Shown here one piece after another: positions 10,300 to 20,127 of a stretch of DNA of 64,000 nucleotides. Made by a program: the position numbers and the translations under genes. The stretch comes from Desulfobacterales bacterium (lineage in GTDB: Bacteria > Desulfobacterota > Desulfobacteria > Desulfobacterales > SpSt-501). The notes under the pieces are model-generated. The model did no database searches. It worked only from the letters and a program-made list of their open reading frames with translations, and was not told the origin of the DNA. The DNA lies in NCBI GenBank assembly GCA_025454255.1, contig JALOOU010000021.1:1-64000 (forward strand), written 5' to 3'. Position 1 is the stretch's first letter; each line of letters opens with the position of its first letter.

Positions 10300-12234
10300 C
10301 TACGCCGCCGTGATGTGGTTCAACAATCCGCCGGCCAGGAGCACGGCGGTCTGCTTTTCGGAAAGCGCATAGGTGCATTCGATAACCGCGCCGGAGCGCC
10401 CGTTGCTCAGGACGACCGGCCGCCCGGCGGCGATCGCCCCGCGCCAGTTCTCGGCCGTCAGGCCGTCGCCCGGGTCGATCCGTTCGTAGTCGGCCGGGTC
10501 GCGGAAAACCAGCGGCACGATGCCGAAGTTGACCAGGTTGGCCGAGTGGATCCGCTCGAAGGACTTGGCCACCACCGCCTTCACGCCGAGGTACATCGGG
10601 CACATCGAGGCGTGCTCGCGACTGGACCCCTGGCCGTAGGACTCCCCGGCGACGATGAGGTTGTGAATGCCCTTGGATTTGTTTTCCAGGCAGCGGCCGG
10701 CAAACGAGGGGTCGACGTGCTCGAAGACGAACTGCGCGTAGCGCGGCACGTTGGAGCGGTACTTCAGCCGCGCGCCGGCCGGCGTGATGTGATCGGTGGT
10801 GACGTTGTCGCCGAGCTTGATCATCACACGGCCGGAAAGCCCTTGGGCCATTGGATCGCTGCGGGGGGGCTCCCCGATGTTGGGCCCGCGCAGGATCGGT
10901 TCCGCTCTGCGCGCCGGGTCGGGGAAGATGAACATGCTGTCGTCGACGCGGTAGGCCTCCGGCTCCTCAATCCTGGGGCAGGCGATCCCCAGCCGGTTCG
11001 GCGCCGTGAGCTTTCCGGTGACGGCGGCCGCGGCGGCCACCTCCGGGCTGCAGAGGTAGACCTGGGCATCCTGCGTGCCGGAGCGCCCCTCGAAGTTCCG
11101 GTTCGAGGTGCGCAGGGAGACCGCGCCGCTCCTGGGCGAGAAGTGCACCCCCACGCAGAACCCGCAGGCGCTCTCCAGGATGCGCGCCCCCGCGCCGATG
11201 AGCTCGTTCAGCGCCCCGTTGTGGACGAGCGTGCGCAGAATCTGCCGGGAACCGGGGGCGACCCCGAGGCTGATGCTGGGGGCGACGGTTCGCCCGCGCA
11301 GCACGGCGGCGGCCGTCATCATGTCCCGGTAGGAGGAGTTGGTGCAGGAGCCGATGCAGACCTGGTCCGCGCGCAGCCCCTCCACCTCGGAGAGCTTTCT
11401 GACGTTGCCGGGGCTGTGCGGGGCGGCGACCAGAGGCTCTATCGCGGCGAGGTCGACCTCGATGGTGCGCTCGTAGGCCGCGCCGGCATCCGCCGAGAGC
11501 GCCACCCAGTCCGCTTCCCGGCCCTGGGCCCTGAGGAAGCGCCGGGTGGTCTCATCGGAGGGGAAGATCGAGGTCGTGACCCCCATCTCGGCGCCCATGT
11601 TGGCGATCGTGGCGCGCTCGGGGACGCTCAGGGTTTTCACCCCGTCGCCGCCGTACTCGAGCACGACCCCGACGTTGCCCTTGGTGGTGAGCAGGGAGAG
11701 CATGTGCAGCACGACGTCCTTGGCCGAGACCCATTCGCGCAGCGCGCCCGAAAGCCGAACGAGAAAGACCCGCGGGCAGACGAGCGGGAAGGGCCCGCCC
11801 CCCATGGCCACGGCCACATCCAGGCCGCCGGCGCCCACGGCGAACTGGCCGACGCCGCCGCCGGTGGGCGTGTGGCTGTCCGCCCCGAGCAGAGTGGTGC
11901 CCGGCTTGCCGAAGCGCTCCAGGTGGACCTGGTGGCAGATTCCGTTACCGGCCCGGGAGAAGACCGCGCCGAAGCGGGCCGAGGCGCTCTGGAGGTAGAG
12001 GTGGTCGTCGTTGTTTTCGAAGCCGATCTGCACCGTGTTGTGGTCGATGTAGGTCACCGAGAGGTCCGTGCGGACGGTGTCGACGCCCAGGGCTTCGAAC
12101 TGCAGAAACGCCATGGTCCCGGTGGCGTCGTGGGCCAGCGTCTGGTCGATATGCACCCCGATCTCCCGGCCGGGGACATAGGCCCCCTCCCGCAGATGGC
12201 CCTGGAGAACCTTCTCAACGATATTCCGTGCCAT
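10300..12234 (-). CDS. acnA: aconitate hydratase (short, Aquifex-type putative aconitase)
   Basis: 644 aa; VGGLDVAVAMGGG, CIGSCTNSSYRDMM, CGFCVG Fe-S ligand segments, C-terminal swivel domain with YGQGSSREHA. Confidence 0.93.
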   Translation of the reverse strand: MARNIVEKVLQGHLREGAYVPGREIGVHIDQTLAHDATGTMAFLQFEALGVDTVRTDLSVTYIDHNTVQIGFENNDDHLYLQSASARFGAVFSRAGNGICHQVHLERFGKPGTTLLGADSHTPTGGGVGQFAVGAGGLDVAVAMGGGPFPLVCPRVFLVRLSGALREWVSAKDVVLHMLSLLTTKGNVGVVLEYGGDGVKTLSVPERATIANMGAEMGVTTSIFPSDETTRRFLRAQGREADWVALSADAGAAYERTIEVDLAAIEPLVAAPHSPGNVRKLSEVEGLRADQVCIGSCTNSSYRDMMTAAAVLRGRTVAPSISLGVAPGSRQILRTLVHNGALNELIGAGARILESACGFCVGVHFSPRSGAVSLRTSNRNFEGRSGTQDAQVYLCSPEVAAAAAVTGKLTAPNRLGIACPRIEEPEAYRVDDSMFIFPDPARRAEPILRGPNIGEPPRSDPMAQGLSGRVMIKLGDNVTTDHITPAGARLKYRSNVPRYAQFVFEHVDPSFAGRCLENKSKGIHNLIVAGESYGQGSSREHASMCPMYLGVKAVVAKSFERIHSANLVNFGIVPLVFRDPADYERIDPGDGLTAENWRGAIAAGRPVVLSNGRSGAVIECTYALSEKQTAVLLAGGLLNHITAA

Positions 12235-12339
12235 GGTCTCTTCTCTTTCTAAAGGGTTGGGCGCCGCCGGGGCTCACGCCGCCGACCGCAGCCGGCGGCT
12301 CGAGCGGTCCGCGCCGGCAGCTCTGCAGAAGCGGTCGTT

Positions 12340-13701
12340 TCATTCGAGCAGCCGCGTCAGGCCGCGGATATCCCCGAGCGCGTCCAGCGACTCGACGGCG
12401 CCGATGATCCGGTCGGCGCGATCGGCGGAAACGGCCCCCGCCGAAAGACTCCTGAACTTGGCGGCGACCTCCGCAAAGCTCAACGGGCGTTCGCCGGAGC
12501 CCTTGGGGAAATCGACCCGGCATTCGATCCGGCGCCCGTCTTTCAGCGCAATCTCCACCCGGTTGGCGTAGCGCTCTGGGTAGAGCCGATCGATGTCGGG
12601 GTCCACCTCGATTGCGACCCGGCGGGCCAGGTCGAGCACCGCCGGGTCCGCCAGGCGGCTTTCAGCGAACTGGGCCAGCAGCGCCGCGCCGTCGAGCAGG
12701 GTCACCGCCACGATGTACTGCAGGCTCATCTGGGCCTGCACGATCCCGGCCGGCCGGTAGTCGAACCCGCACTGCACCTCCACCCCGCGGGCGGTTTTCA
12801 CGCGAACGGCCGCGACCTCCTGCGCTGAAAAGGCATGCCGGCGCCTCAGCTCCAGCACCGCATCGACCGCCGAGTGGGAGCTGGCGCAGCAGGCGTAGGG
12901 CTTGATGTTCACATCCGTGCCGAGAAACGTCGATTCCAGCCCGTCGGTGGCCCGTGCGAGATCGACCGCATCCGAGGTCGCCCGGCAGAACCCTCCGTCG
13001 GCGGCTTCCAAAATGCGGGTCGGCCCCCGGAATCCGTCCTTGGCCAGAAACGCGGCCATGACCCCGCTCTGGCTCGCCCGGCCCGGGTGGAAGCGCTTGC
13101 TCATGGCCCCGTCGGCCAGAAAGGCCCACAGGCCGGCGGACTGGGTTCCCGCCAGGCCCAAGGCGCTTGCCATGTCATCGGCCGAGAGCCCCAGCAGCCG
13201 GCCGGCGGCAGCGGCCGCACCGAAGGTGCCGGTGGTTCCGGTCAGGTGCCAGCCCTTGAGCCGCGAGGCGTTCGGCCCGGTGGCGAGGCTGACCCGAATC
13301 ATGGTCTCATAGCCGGCGGCCACGGCGGCGAGCACCTCCGGCCCCGCGGCGCCGAGCGCCTCCCCGACGGCAACGGCGGCCGGAATCACCGGGGCCCCCG
13401 GGTGGATCTTGGCGTTGTGGTAGTCGTCGAAGTCGAAGCCGTGGATCATGACTCCCAGCCCCAGCGCGACGTTGGCGCACGGGCCCTGGAAATGCCGGCC
13501 CCAAAGGGTCGCTTCGGGAGTGCCGCCCTGGGCCGCCACCCAGCGGTTGACGATCTCGGCCCAGGGCAGAGAGGCCCCGTGCAGCCCGCAGCCGATGGCA
13601 TCGAGGAGGGCGATCTTCAGCTTCCGGACGAGCGGCGCGGGCAGGTCGGCGAAGGTCAGCCGCGCGGCGAACCCGGCCAGTGTGCGGGTGATGTTCTCCA
13701 T
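12340..13701 (-). CDS. MmgE/PrpD family protein
   Basis: 453 aa; MIHGFDFDDYHNAKIHPGAPVIPAAVAVGEALG, KRFHPGRASQSGVMAA. Confidence 0.92.
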   Translation of the reverse strand: MENITRTLAGFAARLTFADLPAPLVRKLKIALLDAIGCGLHGASLPWAEIVNRWVAAQGGTPEATLWGRHFQGPCANVALGLGVMIHGFDFDDYHNAKIHPGAPVIPAAVAVGEALGAAGPEVLAAVAAGYETMIRVSLATGPNASRLKGWHLTGTTGTFGAAAAAGRLLGLSADDMASALGLAGTQSAGLWAFLADGAMSKRFHPGRASQSGVMAAFLAKDGFRGPTRILEAADGGFCRATSDAVDLARATDGLESTFLGTDVNIKPYACCASSHSAVDAVLELRRRHAFSAQEVAAVRVKTARGVEVQCGFDYRPAGIVQAQMSLQYIVAVTLLDGAALLAQFAESRLADPAVLDLARRVAIEVDPDIDRLYPERYANRVEIALKDGRRIECRVDFPKGSGERPLSFAEVAAKFRSLSAGAVSADRADRIIGAVESLDALGDIRGLTRLLE

Positions 13702-13710
13702 GGCCTCCGC

Positions 13711-15210
13711 TCACGCCCCCGCGAGCATTTTGGGCTTCTTGAAAATGGGGTAGACGATCGAGACGAGCGCCCCCGCGAGCAGCACGATGCTGATCGGGCT
13801 GGCGACCAGCCCGAGCGGGCTTCCGCCCGAGAGCAGCAGGGCCCGGCGCAGCGACAGCTCCGCCAGGTCCCCCAGGACCAGCGCCAGGATGCACGGGGCC
13901 ACCGGCACCCCGCACTTGCGCATGAAGTAGCCGATGATCGAGAAGGCGAACATCAGGAACATGTCGTCCACGCTGTTGCTGATCCCGAAGGCGCCGATGA
14001 CGCACAGGATCATGATGGCCGCCGAGAAGATCGAGTAGGGCAGGCGGTTCAACTCGAGGAAGAGCCGGATGGCGGTGCCCGCCAGCACCAGCAGCAGCAG
14101 GTTGGTGAGCAGCATGGCGACGAAGATCCCGTAAATGATGTCGGGCCGGGTGGCGAGCAGCAGCGGGCCGGGCTGCATCCCGTGGATCATGAAGGCGGCC
14201 ACCAGCATGGCGGTGGTGTTGCTGCCGGGCAGCCCCAGGGAGAGCAGCACCGTCATCGAGCCGCCGGTGGAGGCGTTGTTGGCGGATTCGGCGGCCATCA
14301 GCCCCTCCACCGCGCCCTTGCCGAATTTTTCCGGCTCGTGCTTGGCCGTGCGCGCCGCCTCGCCGTAGGCCAGGAAGCTTGCGATGGTGGCCCCGGCCCC
14401 GGGCAGCGCGCCGACGATCGTGCCGATGATCGGGGAGCGGATCATGGTCAGCCAGTATTTCCGGAAGAGCGAAAACGGGGGCAGCTCCCGCATCAGGCCG
14501 CGGTACTCGACCCCGCCCTTGTACTCCTTGAAGGGCTCCTCGGCTTCGATCAGGATCTCGGAGACGGCCAGCAGCCCGACCATGGCCACCACGAAGTTGA
14601 TCCCGCCGAGCAGGGTGACGGTCTCGAAGGTGAAGCGCTCCTCGCCCGTGATGCCGTCGGTGCCGACCGTTGCCAGGAAGAGCCCGAAGAAACAGGAGAG
14701 AAAGCCCTTGAGCATCGAGCCGCCCGAGAGGCCCGAGACGACGCTCAGCCCCAGCACGGTGAGCGCGAAATACTCGGCCGGCCCGAAGCGCAGGGCGAAA
14801 TTGGCGATCAGCGGGGTGGCGACGATCATGACCACGACGCTGAAGAGCCCGCCGAAGATCGAGCAGAGCAGGTAGACCCACATGGCGTAGGCGGCCTTGC
14901 CCTGCTTGGCGAGGGAGTAGCCCTCGATCACCGTAGGCACCGATGAAGGCTCGCCCGGGATGCCGAAGAGGATCGAAGTGATGGAGCCGCCGGTGATCCC
15001 CCCCAGATAGGCGCCGATCAGCAGCACGAAGGCGGTCATCGGCGAGAGCGTGTAGGTGAAGGAGAGGATCAGGACCACTCCCATGGAGGTGCTGATGCCC
15101 GGCAAGGCCCCGGCCAAAAGCCCCCAGAGGGAGCCCAGGGCCATCGCGAGCAGGTTCTGCGGCATCAGCACCGTGGTGAACGCCTGCCAGTAAAGGTCGA
15201 ACATGGCCAA
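13711..15210 (-). CDS. tctA: tripartite tricarboxylate transporter large permease (TctA)
   Basis: GALPGISTSMGVVLILSFTYTLSPMTAFVLLIGAYLGGITGGSITSILFGIPGEPSSVPTVIEGY. Confidence 0.96.
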   Translation of the reverse strand: MAMFDLYWQAFTTVLMPQNLLAMALGSLWGLLAGALPGISTSMGVVLILSFTYTLSPMTAFVLLIGAYLGGITGGSITSILFGIPGEPSSVPTVIEGYSLAKQGKAAYAMWVYLLCSIFGGLFSVVVMIVATPLIANFALRFGPAEYFALTVLGLSVVSGLSGGSMLKGFLSCFFGLFLATVGTDGITGEERFTFETVTLLGGINFVVAMVGLLAVSEILIEAEEPFKEYKGGVEYRGLMRELPPFSLFRKYWLTMIRSPIIGTIVGALPGAGATIASFLAYGEAARTAKHEPEKFGKGAVEGLMAAESANNASTGGSMTVLLSLGLPGSNTTAMLVAAFMIHGMQPGPLLLATRPDIIYGIFVAMLLTNLLLLVLAGTAIRLFLELNRLPYSIFSAAIMILCVIGAFGISNSVDDMFLMFAFSIIGYFMRKCGVPVAPCILALVLGDLAELSLRRALLLSGGSPLGLVASPISIVLLAGALVSIVYPIFKKPKMLAGA

Positions 15211-15222
15211 TCCTCCCTGGTT

Positions 15223-15729
15223 CTAATAGAACAGGCGGCTGAACTCGGCGAAGACCCCGACTCCCTTCGGAAAGGGGATCGTGATGAATTTCGCGAACAC
15301 GCCGACGATGATGGCGGTCAACAGCACCGGCGCGATGAGCAGCACCGTTTTGCGCCTCTCGCCCAGGGCCAGGGCGAAGGCCGGGATGAAGACAAAGGTC
15401 GCCAGGATGAACCCGACCCAGGGGACTGCGATCATGTAGACCAGAAAGCAGGCGGCGCTCAGGGCCACGGTGAGGCGCTGACGCCTTTTTTCGGCGAGGG
15501 CCTCGGGCGTCGGCATCTCGGCGGCGGGGGCGGCCCGCCGGTATTTTTGAATGCTCCCGGCCAGCAGGACGACGCTCAGCACGGCCGATGCCCCGAGCGC
15601 AAGAAAGGGCCACAGGCCGCTGCCGATCTCGCCCGGCCGCCCCTGGCCCATCAGCCCGATGGCCTGGATCAGCATGAACCCGAAGAAGGCCGTTGAGGCC
15701 CCGAAGAAGACGATCTCCCCTTTTTTCAT
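15223..15729 (-). CDS. tctB: tripartite tricarboxylate transporter small subunit (TctB)
   Basis: 4-TM protein between tctA and tctC; start at MKKGEIVFFG (15729). Confidence 0.85.
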   Translation of the reverse strand: MKKGEIVFFGASTAFFGFMLIQAIGLMGQGRPGEIGSGLWPFLALGASAVLSVVLLAGSIQKYRRAAPAAEMPTPEALAEKRRQRLTVALSAACFLVYMIAVPWVGFILATFVFIPAFALALGERRKTVLLIAPVLLTAIIVGVFAKFITIPFPKGVGVFAEFSRLFY

Positions 15730-15812
15730 GGCGCACCTGCCTCTGTTGGGGGGGTGCAGGCTGCGCGCCTGCACCCCGAATCATCCAGGGCGGCTGAACG
15801 CCTCCCCAACCG

Positions 15813-16787
15813 CTATTTCACGTAGCCCAGCTCCGTGAGGACATCGGTGTAGAATTTGATTTCCGACCCCCAGTAGGCCCGGGTCTCCTCCGGCCCCAGG
15901 AAGCCCGGCCGCACATCCAGGTGGTTGTCCTGGATGTATTTGACGTACACCGGGTTCTCCAGGGACTTCTTGATCACGTCGAGCAGCAGTTTCTGCCGCT
16001 CCGGCGGGGTCCCTTTCTTCACGCCCCAGGCCCGCATCAGGCCGTGGTCGTAGTTGACCTTGAGCTCAACCGAACTGGGGACATCCGGCAGCGCGGGGTG
16101 CCGTTTGTCCATGATCACGCACAGGGCCTTGAGCTTGCCGGCGTTGATCAGGGGCAGGGTCTCGGCCAGCTCCTCGACGGCGCCGGTGATGTGGCCGCCC
16201 AGAATGGCCGCCTTGATCTCGGCCCCGGAGTCGAAGGGCACGAAGGTCACCTGCACGCCGGCCTCCTTGAAAAACGCCACGGTCTGGATCTCCGACCACC
16301 CGCCGGGGGAGGTGCCCGCGAACTTCAGCATCTTCGGGTTCTTCTTGCCGAAATCGATGAGTTCGGCGAGGGTCTTGAACTTCGAGTCGCCGGCCACGAT
16401 CACCCCGGAGGTGTCCCACTGGATCCGGCACAGCGGGTCGAAGTCGTTGAGGATGTGGGCGCGGGTCTTGGGCTTGACCGCGTCGATGAGATGGGAGGTG
16501 GTCACGGCCAGGACGGTGTAGCCGTCGGCCGGCTGCTGGGCGACGTAGAGCATGCCCTTGGTGGCCCCGCCGCCGGGCATGTTGTTGACCACCACACCGT
16601 GCTTGAGCTGCGGCTTCATGCCCTCCACGACCGCCCGCGCGGCCGTGTCGCTGCCGCCGCCGGCGCCGAAGGGGACGAGGATTTCTATCGCCCGCTCGGG
16701 GAACTGGGCCGAGGCGGGGCTGGCCGCGGCCAGGACCGCGCCGAAAATGAGGACAACCATCCAGGAAAGCGTCTTGCCGTGTTTCAT
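15813..16787 (-). CDS. tctC: tripartite tricarboxylate transporter substrate-binding protein (TctC/Bug family)
   Basis: Signal peptide then FPERAIEILVPFGAGGGSDTAARAV. Confidence 0.95.
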   Translation of the reverse strand: MKHGKTLSWMVVLIFGAVLAAASPASAQFPERAIEILVPFGAGGGSDTAARAVVEGMKPQLKHGVVVNNMPGGGATKGMLYVAQQPADGYTVLAVTTSHLIDAVKPKTRAHILNDFDPLCRIQWDTSGVIVAGDSKFKTLAELIDFGKKNPKMLKFAGTSPGGWSEIQTVAFFKEAGVQVTFVPFDSGAEIKAAILGGHITGAVEELAETLPLINAGKLKALCVIMDKRHPALPDVPSSVELKVNYDHGLMRAWGVKKGTPPERQKLLLDVIKKSLENPVYVKYIQDNHLDVRPGFLGPEETRAYWGSEIKFYTDVLTELGYVK

Positions 16788-16818
16788 CTGCTGCCTCCTT
16801 TGCGTTGTGGGTGTTGGC

Positions 16819-17973
16819 TCAGTTCTCTTCGAAACAGCGCTTCGGCACCAGCACGAAGCCCTGCATCAGGCGGCGGGCCGTGCGGCCCAGGACGGCTTCA
16901 CGGTAGATGGCGGCATCCCCGGAGGTCTCGATGACGGCGCCGATCTCGAGGGCGCCGCCCGGATGGCCGAAGCGCAACAGGGGCTTTCCGGCCGCCGCGG
17001 GGCCGAGCATTTCGTGGACCACCGTGCCCGCGAGCATGGCGGCGCCGACGGTGCAGATGCCGCCGGTGACGGCGTAGGAGCGGTGCAGGAAGCCCATGGA
17101 CATGATGCGGGCGGTGAAGTCGATGCCCCCGGCATGCACGGGTTCGCCGTCGGCGGCCCGGTAGGACTGCGGCGGTGAGACGACGGCGATTTTGGGAACG
17201 GCCTGCTTGCGGCGCGCCTCTTCGGGCGAGGCCGCCAGCCCGATGGCGACCGAGGCGTGGCTGCGGATCGTCTCCAGGGTGGAGCGGACCTCCGGCGAGT
17301 CGAACTCGTCGATCTCGGCTCCCGAGAGGCCGAGCGCATCGGCCGGTACGAACACCACCGGGTTGGCGGCGTCCATGATGGAGAGCCTGATCTTGCCGAG
17401 CGACGGGATGGCAAGCGTGTCCTGGCGACTGCCGGTGGGCAGGAGCCTGCCGGTCATCGACCCGCCGGGGTCGGCGAAGCGCAGTGTGATCCGGGACCCG
17501 GTGCCGGGCACGCCGGCGATGGCGTAGTCGCCTGCTTCGTCGAAGCGGCCGTCCTTCACCGGGATCTCGGCGACGATCCGCTTGCCGGTGTTCTTCTGGA
17601 AGATCCGGACGCGGGTGACGGGCTCCTCGGCCCGGACCAGCCCTTCGTCCACCGCGAAGGGGCCGACGGCGGCCGACATGTTGCCGCAGTTGCCGTTGTA
17701 CTCGACGATGGGCCGGTCGATGGAGACCTGGCCGAAGTGGTACTCCACGTCGTAGGCCGGGTCCTGCGAGGGTCGGATGATGGCGGTTTTGCTGCTTTGG
17801 GAGATGGCCCCGCCGATGCCGTTCATCTGCCGGCGGTAGGGGTCGGGGCTGCCGTAGGCGGCCAAGATGACCCTGTCCCTGACCGCGGGGGCCGCCGGCA
17901 GGTGGTCCCGCTGGAAGAACAGCCCCTTGCTGGTGCCGCCGCGCATCAAGACGGCGGGAATTGCCTCCTGCAT
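16819..17973 (-). CDS. PrpF family isomerase (2-methylaconitate / aconitate isomerase-like)
   Basis: MQEAIPAVLMRGGTSKGLFFQRDHLP...IGGAISQSSKTAII...NGNCGNMSAAVGPFAV is typical of PrpF; start at 17973. Confidence 0.93.
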   Translation of the reverse strand: MQEAIPAVLMRGGTSKGLFFQRDHLPAAPAVRDRVILAAYGSPDPYRRQMNGIGGAISQSSKTAIIRPSQDPAYDVEYHFGQVSIDRPIVEYNGNCGNMSAAVGPFAVDEGLVRAEEPVTRVRIFQKNTGKRIVAEIPVKDGRFDEAGDYAIAGVPGTGSRITLRFADPGGSMTGRLLPTGSRQDTLAIPSLGKIRLSIMDAANPVVFVPADALGLSGAEIDEFDSPEVRSTLETIRSHASVAIGLAASPEEARRKQAVPKIAVVSPPQSYRAADGEPVHAGGIDFTARIMSMGFLHRSYAVTGGICTVGAAMLAGTVVHEMLGPAAAGKPLLRFGHPGGALEIGAVIETSGDAAIYREAVLGRTARRLMQGFVLVPKRCFEEN

Positions 17974-18167
17974 GGCTCCCTCATCCTTGTCGTTGCCTGG
18001 CGTTGGAAAGCGGTGGACCCGGGTGAAGGGTCTATCCTCTGTGCGCGCCGGCGGGGCCAAGACCTCTGCCGCCGCACGGAATAACGCCCCCTGCCCGACC
18101 TGTGCGCAGACGGGATCCTGCCCGATTCGCCTTGCGAAGTAAACAGGGTCGTGCTGAATCGTACTTC

Positions 18168-18183
18168 TGCAGGAAAGATGCCA
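18168..18183 (-). promoter_or_regulatory. sigma-54 (-24/-12) promoter upstream of the prpF-tct operon
   Basis: Minus strand TGGCATCTTTCCTGCA: GG and GC correctly spaced versus TGGCAC-N5-TTGCA; lies between an EBP gene and the operon. Confidence 0.65.
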
Positions 18184-18192
18184 AATGCGCCC

Positions 18193-20109
18193 TTACTGGA
18201 GCCCGAGTTCCTTCATCCGCCGCCACAGCGTGGTGCGGCCGACCCCCAGCAGCCGCGCCGCCCGGGTGCGGTTGAAGCGCGCCTGCTGGAGCGCCGCGAC
18301 GATTGCGCCGGGCGGCGGATCGGCAGGATCCGCCCTCTGCGAGGCCAGGGTGGCCTCCCTGCCTGCACGGGGAGCCTGCTGCGGATGTTCGTTGATATCG
18401 ATCAGCTGCCGGTAAAGCCGCTCCAGGCTCTCTTCCCCGCATGCAAAGCTCTGGTTGAGCACCAGCTGTTCGGCGAAGTGCTTCAGCTGCCGGACATTGC
18501 CGGGCCAGGCATAGGCGGCGAGCCGCTGGACGTAGGGTTGCGGCAGCTCGCAGGGCGCGATGGCGTACTTGGCCGCATAGTGAGCCAAAAAATGCCGCAG
18601 CAGCAGCGGGATGTCCTGCGTCCGCTCCCGCAGCGGCGGGATCGAGATCCGCAGGACGTTCAGGCGGAAAAAGAGGTCCTTGCGGAAGCTTCCCTGCTGG
18701 ACCGCCTGCCAGAGGTCCTTGCCCGCCGCTGCGATCACCCGGACATCGATCGGGATTTTGTGGTCCCCGCCGACGCGCATGACCTCCCTTTCCTGGAGCA
18801 CGCGCAGCAGGCGCAGCTGGACGCTGAGGCTGGTGGAGTCGATTTCGTCCAGAAAGAGGCTGCCTTCGTGGGCGAGCTCGAACAGGCCGGGCTTGCCCCC
18901 CTTCTTGGCCCCGGTGAAGGCGCCTTCGTCGTGGCCGAAGAGTTCATTCTCGAGCAGGTGCTCGGCCAGGGCCGAGCAGTGAACGGAGACGAACGGCCTG
19001 CGTCTGCGGCGGCTGAGGTTGTGGATGCTCTGGGCGATGATCTCCTTGCCGGTCCCGGTCTCCCCGGCGATCAGGATGCAGGAGTCGGTCTTCGCGAACT
19101 CGCGGCTCAATTCGGCCACGTGCGTCATGATCGGGCTGGCGTGGATGAGGTTCTCCAGGCCGTATCGGGCGACGAACCCCTTGGCGAGCGTCCGGCGCAC
19201 CCGGTTCTCGGATTTCATCACGTGGGCCGCCGCCCGGAAGGAGGAGACGACGCCCAGAAGCTCCCCATCGAGCAGCACCGGGGTGTGGTTGGAGATGAAC
19301 ATTTCATCCCGGATGCGCTCGATGCTGTCCAGCACGGGGGCCTTGGTGTGGCGCACGCGCGTGATGGCGGTAAGCGGAATCAGGCGTGAGACCGGCGCGC
19401 CGACAAGGCTGTCGGCCGCCGCCGCGAACATCCGGCAGGCCGCCCGGTTGATGGTGGTGACGCGGCCGCTCGGGTTGGTGGCGATGATGCCCTCGGAGGT
19501 GGCATCGATGATCGACTGATAGCGGCGTGCCGCGGCCAGCTGCTGCCGCTGGGACCATACGACGGAACGGGCGTTTTCGACCGTTTCGTTGAGCTCCTCC
19601 TCCGAGGTTATCATCTCCGAGAACCGGATGCCGACCTCGGCCGCGAAGCGCTGGGTGGTCGCCCCGCCGACCGCCACCTCATACCCGGCCTCGGCCGCCG
19701 CACGGATGACGCGCCCCAGGCTGGCGGAATCCGTGTAGATCTGCTGCGCGAAATCGATCTCCATGAACTCCTTGACAAAATCCGCGATCGGCCGCAGGTC
19801 GCGAAAGCTCGGCATGAAGATCCTGCGGCCCAGCTTCGAGGCCTCTCTGATGCTCCTGAGGGCGTTCAGCGAGGATTGGGGCAGCGAGAGGACCGGAATT
19901 GCGAGGTTTTCGCGCAGCAGATGGGCGGTGCCGCGCCGGCCGATGATCACCTCGACGCCCTCTGCGGCCATCTGCCGGCCGGCTGCGATCGCCGAATCCA
20001 AGGCCTGGTAGGAAGCCTTGAGGAGAATGTCGCGCTGCTCGGAGAGCTTTTTCAGGCTCGCGTTTATCGATGGGCTCGATACCATGATGCCGATGCAGAT
20101 GGGTTTCAT
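18193..20109 (-). CDS. sigma-54-dependent transcriptional activator with PrpR N-terminal domain and PAS domain
   Basis: PrpR_N-type N-terminus, PAS (YQSIIDATSEGIIATNPSGRVTTINRAA), AAA+ (GETGTGKE, GAFTGA), C-terminal HTH (ARLLGVGRTTLWRRMKELGL). Confidence 0.95.
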   Translation of the reverse strand: MKPICIGIMVSSPSINASLKKLSEQRDILLKASYQALDSAIAAGRQMAAEGVEVIIGRRGTAHLLRENLAIPVLSLPQSSLNALRSIREASKLGRRIFMPSFRDLRPIADFVKEFMEIDFAQQIYTDSASLGRVIRAAAEAGYEVAVGGATTQRFAAEVGIRFSEMITSEEELNETVENARSVVWSQRQQLAAARRYQSIIDATSEGIIATNPSGRVTTINRAACRMFAAAADSLVGAPVSRLIPLTAITRVRHTKAPVLDSIERIRDEMFISNHTPVLLDGELLGVVSSFRAAAHVMKSENRVRRTLAKGFVARYGLENLIHASPIMTHVAELSREFAKTDSCILIAGETGTGKEIIAQSIHNLSRRRRRPFVSVHCSALAEHLLENELFGHDEGAFTGAKKGGKPGLFELAHEGSLFLDEIDSTSLSVQLRLLRVLQEREVMRVGGDHKIPIDVRVIAAAGKDLWQAVQQGSFRKDLFFRLNVLRISIPPLRERTQDIPLLLRHFLAHYAAKYAIAPCELPQPYVQRLAAYAWPGNVRQLKHFAEQLVLNQSFACGEESLERLYRQLIDINEHPQQAPRAGREATLASQRADPADPPPGAIVAALQQARFNRTRAARLLGVGRTTLWRRMKELGLQ

Positions 20110-20127
20110 CGGATTCCCGCGCGTTCA

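Noticed and set aside
10081-12252. 723-aa plus-strand ORF
   Set aside because: Shadow of the aconitase and icd genes on the opposite strand.
12835-15784. 703-aa plus ORF and 825-aa minus ORF in alternate frames
   Set aside because: Overlap MmgE/PrpD, TctA and TctB in other frames; compositionally biased, no recognisable domains.
18137-18165. Alternative sigma-54 promoter (CAGCACGACCCTGTTTAC on minus)
   Set aside because: Lacks the GG and GC dinucleotides; the 18168-18183 site is far better.
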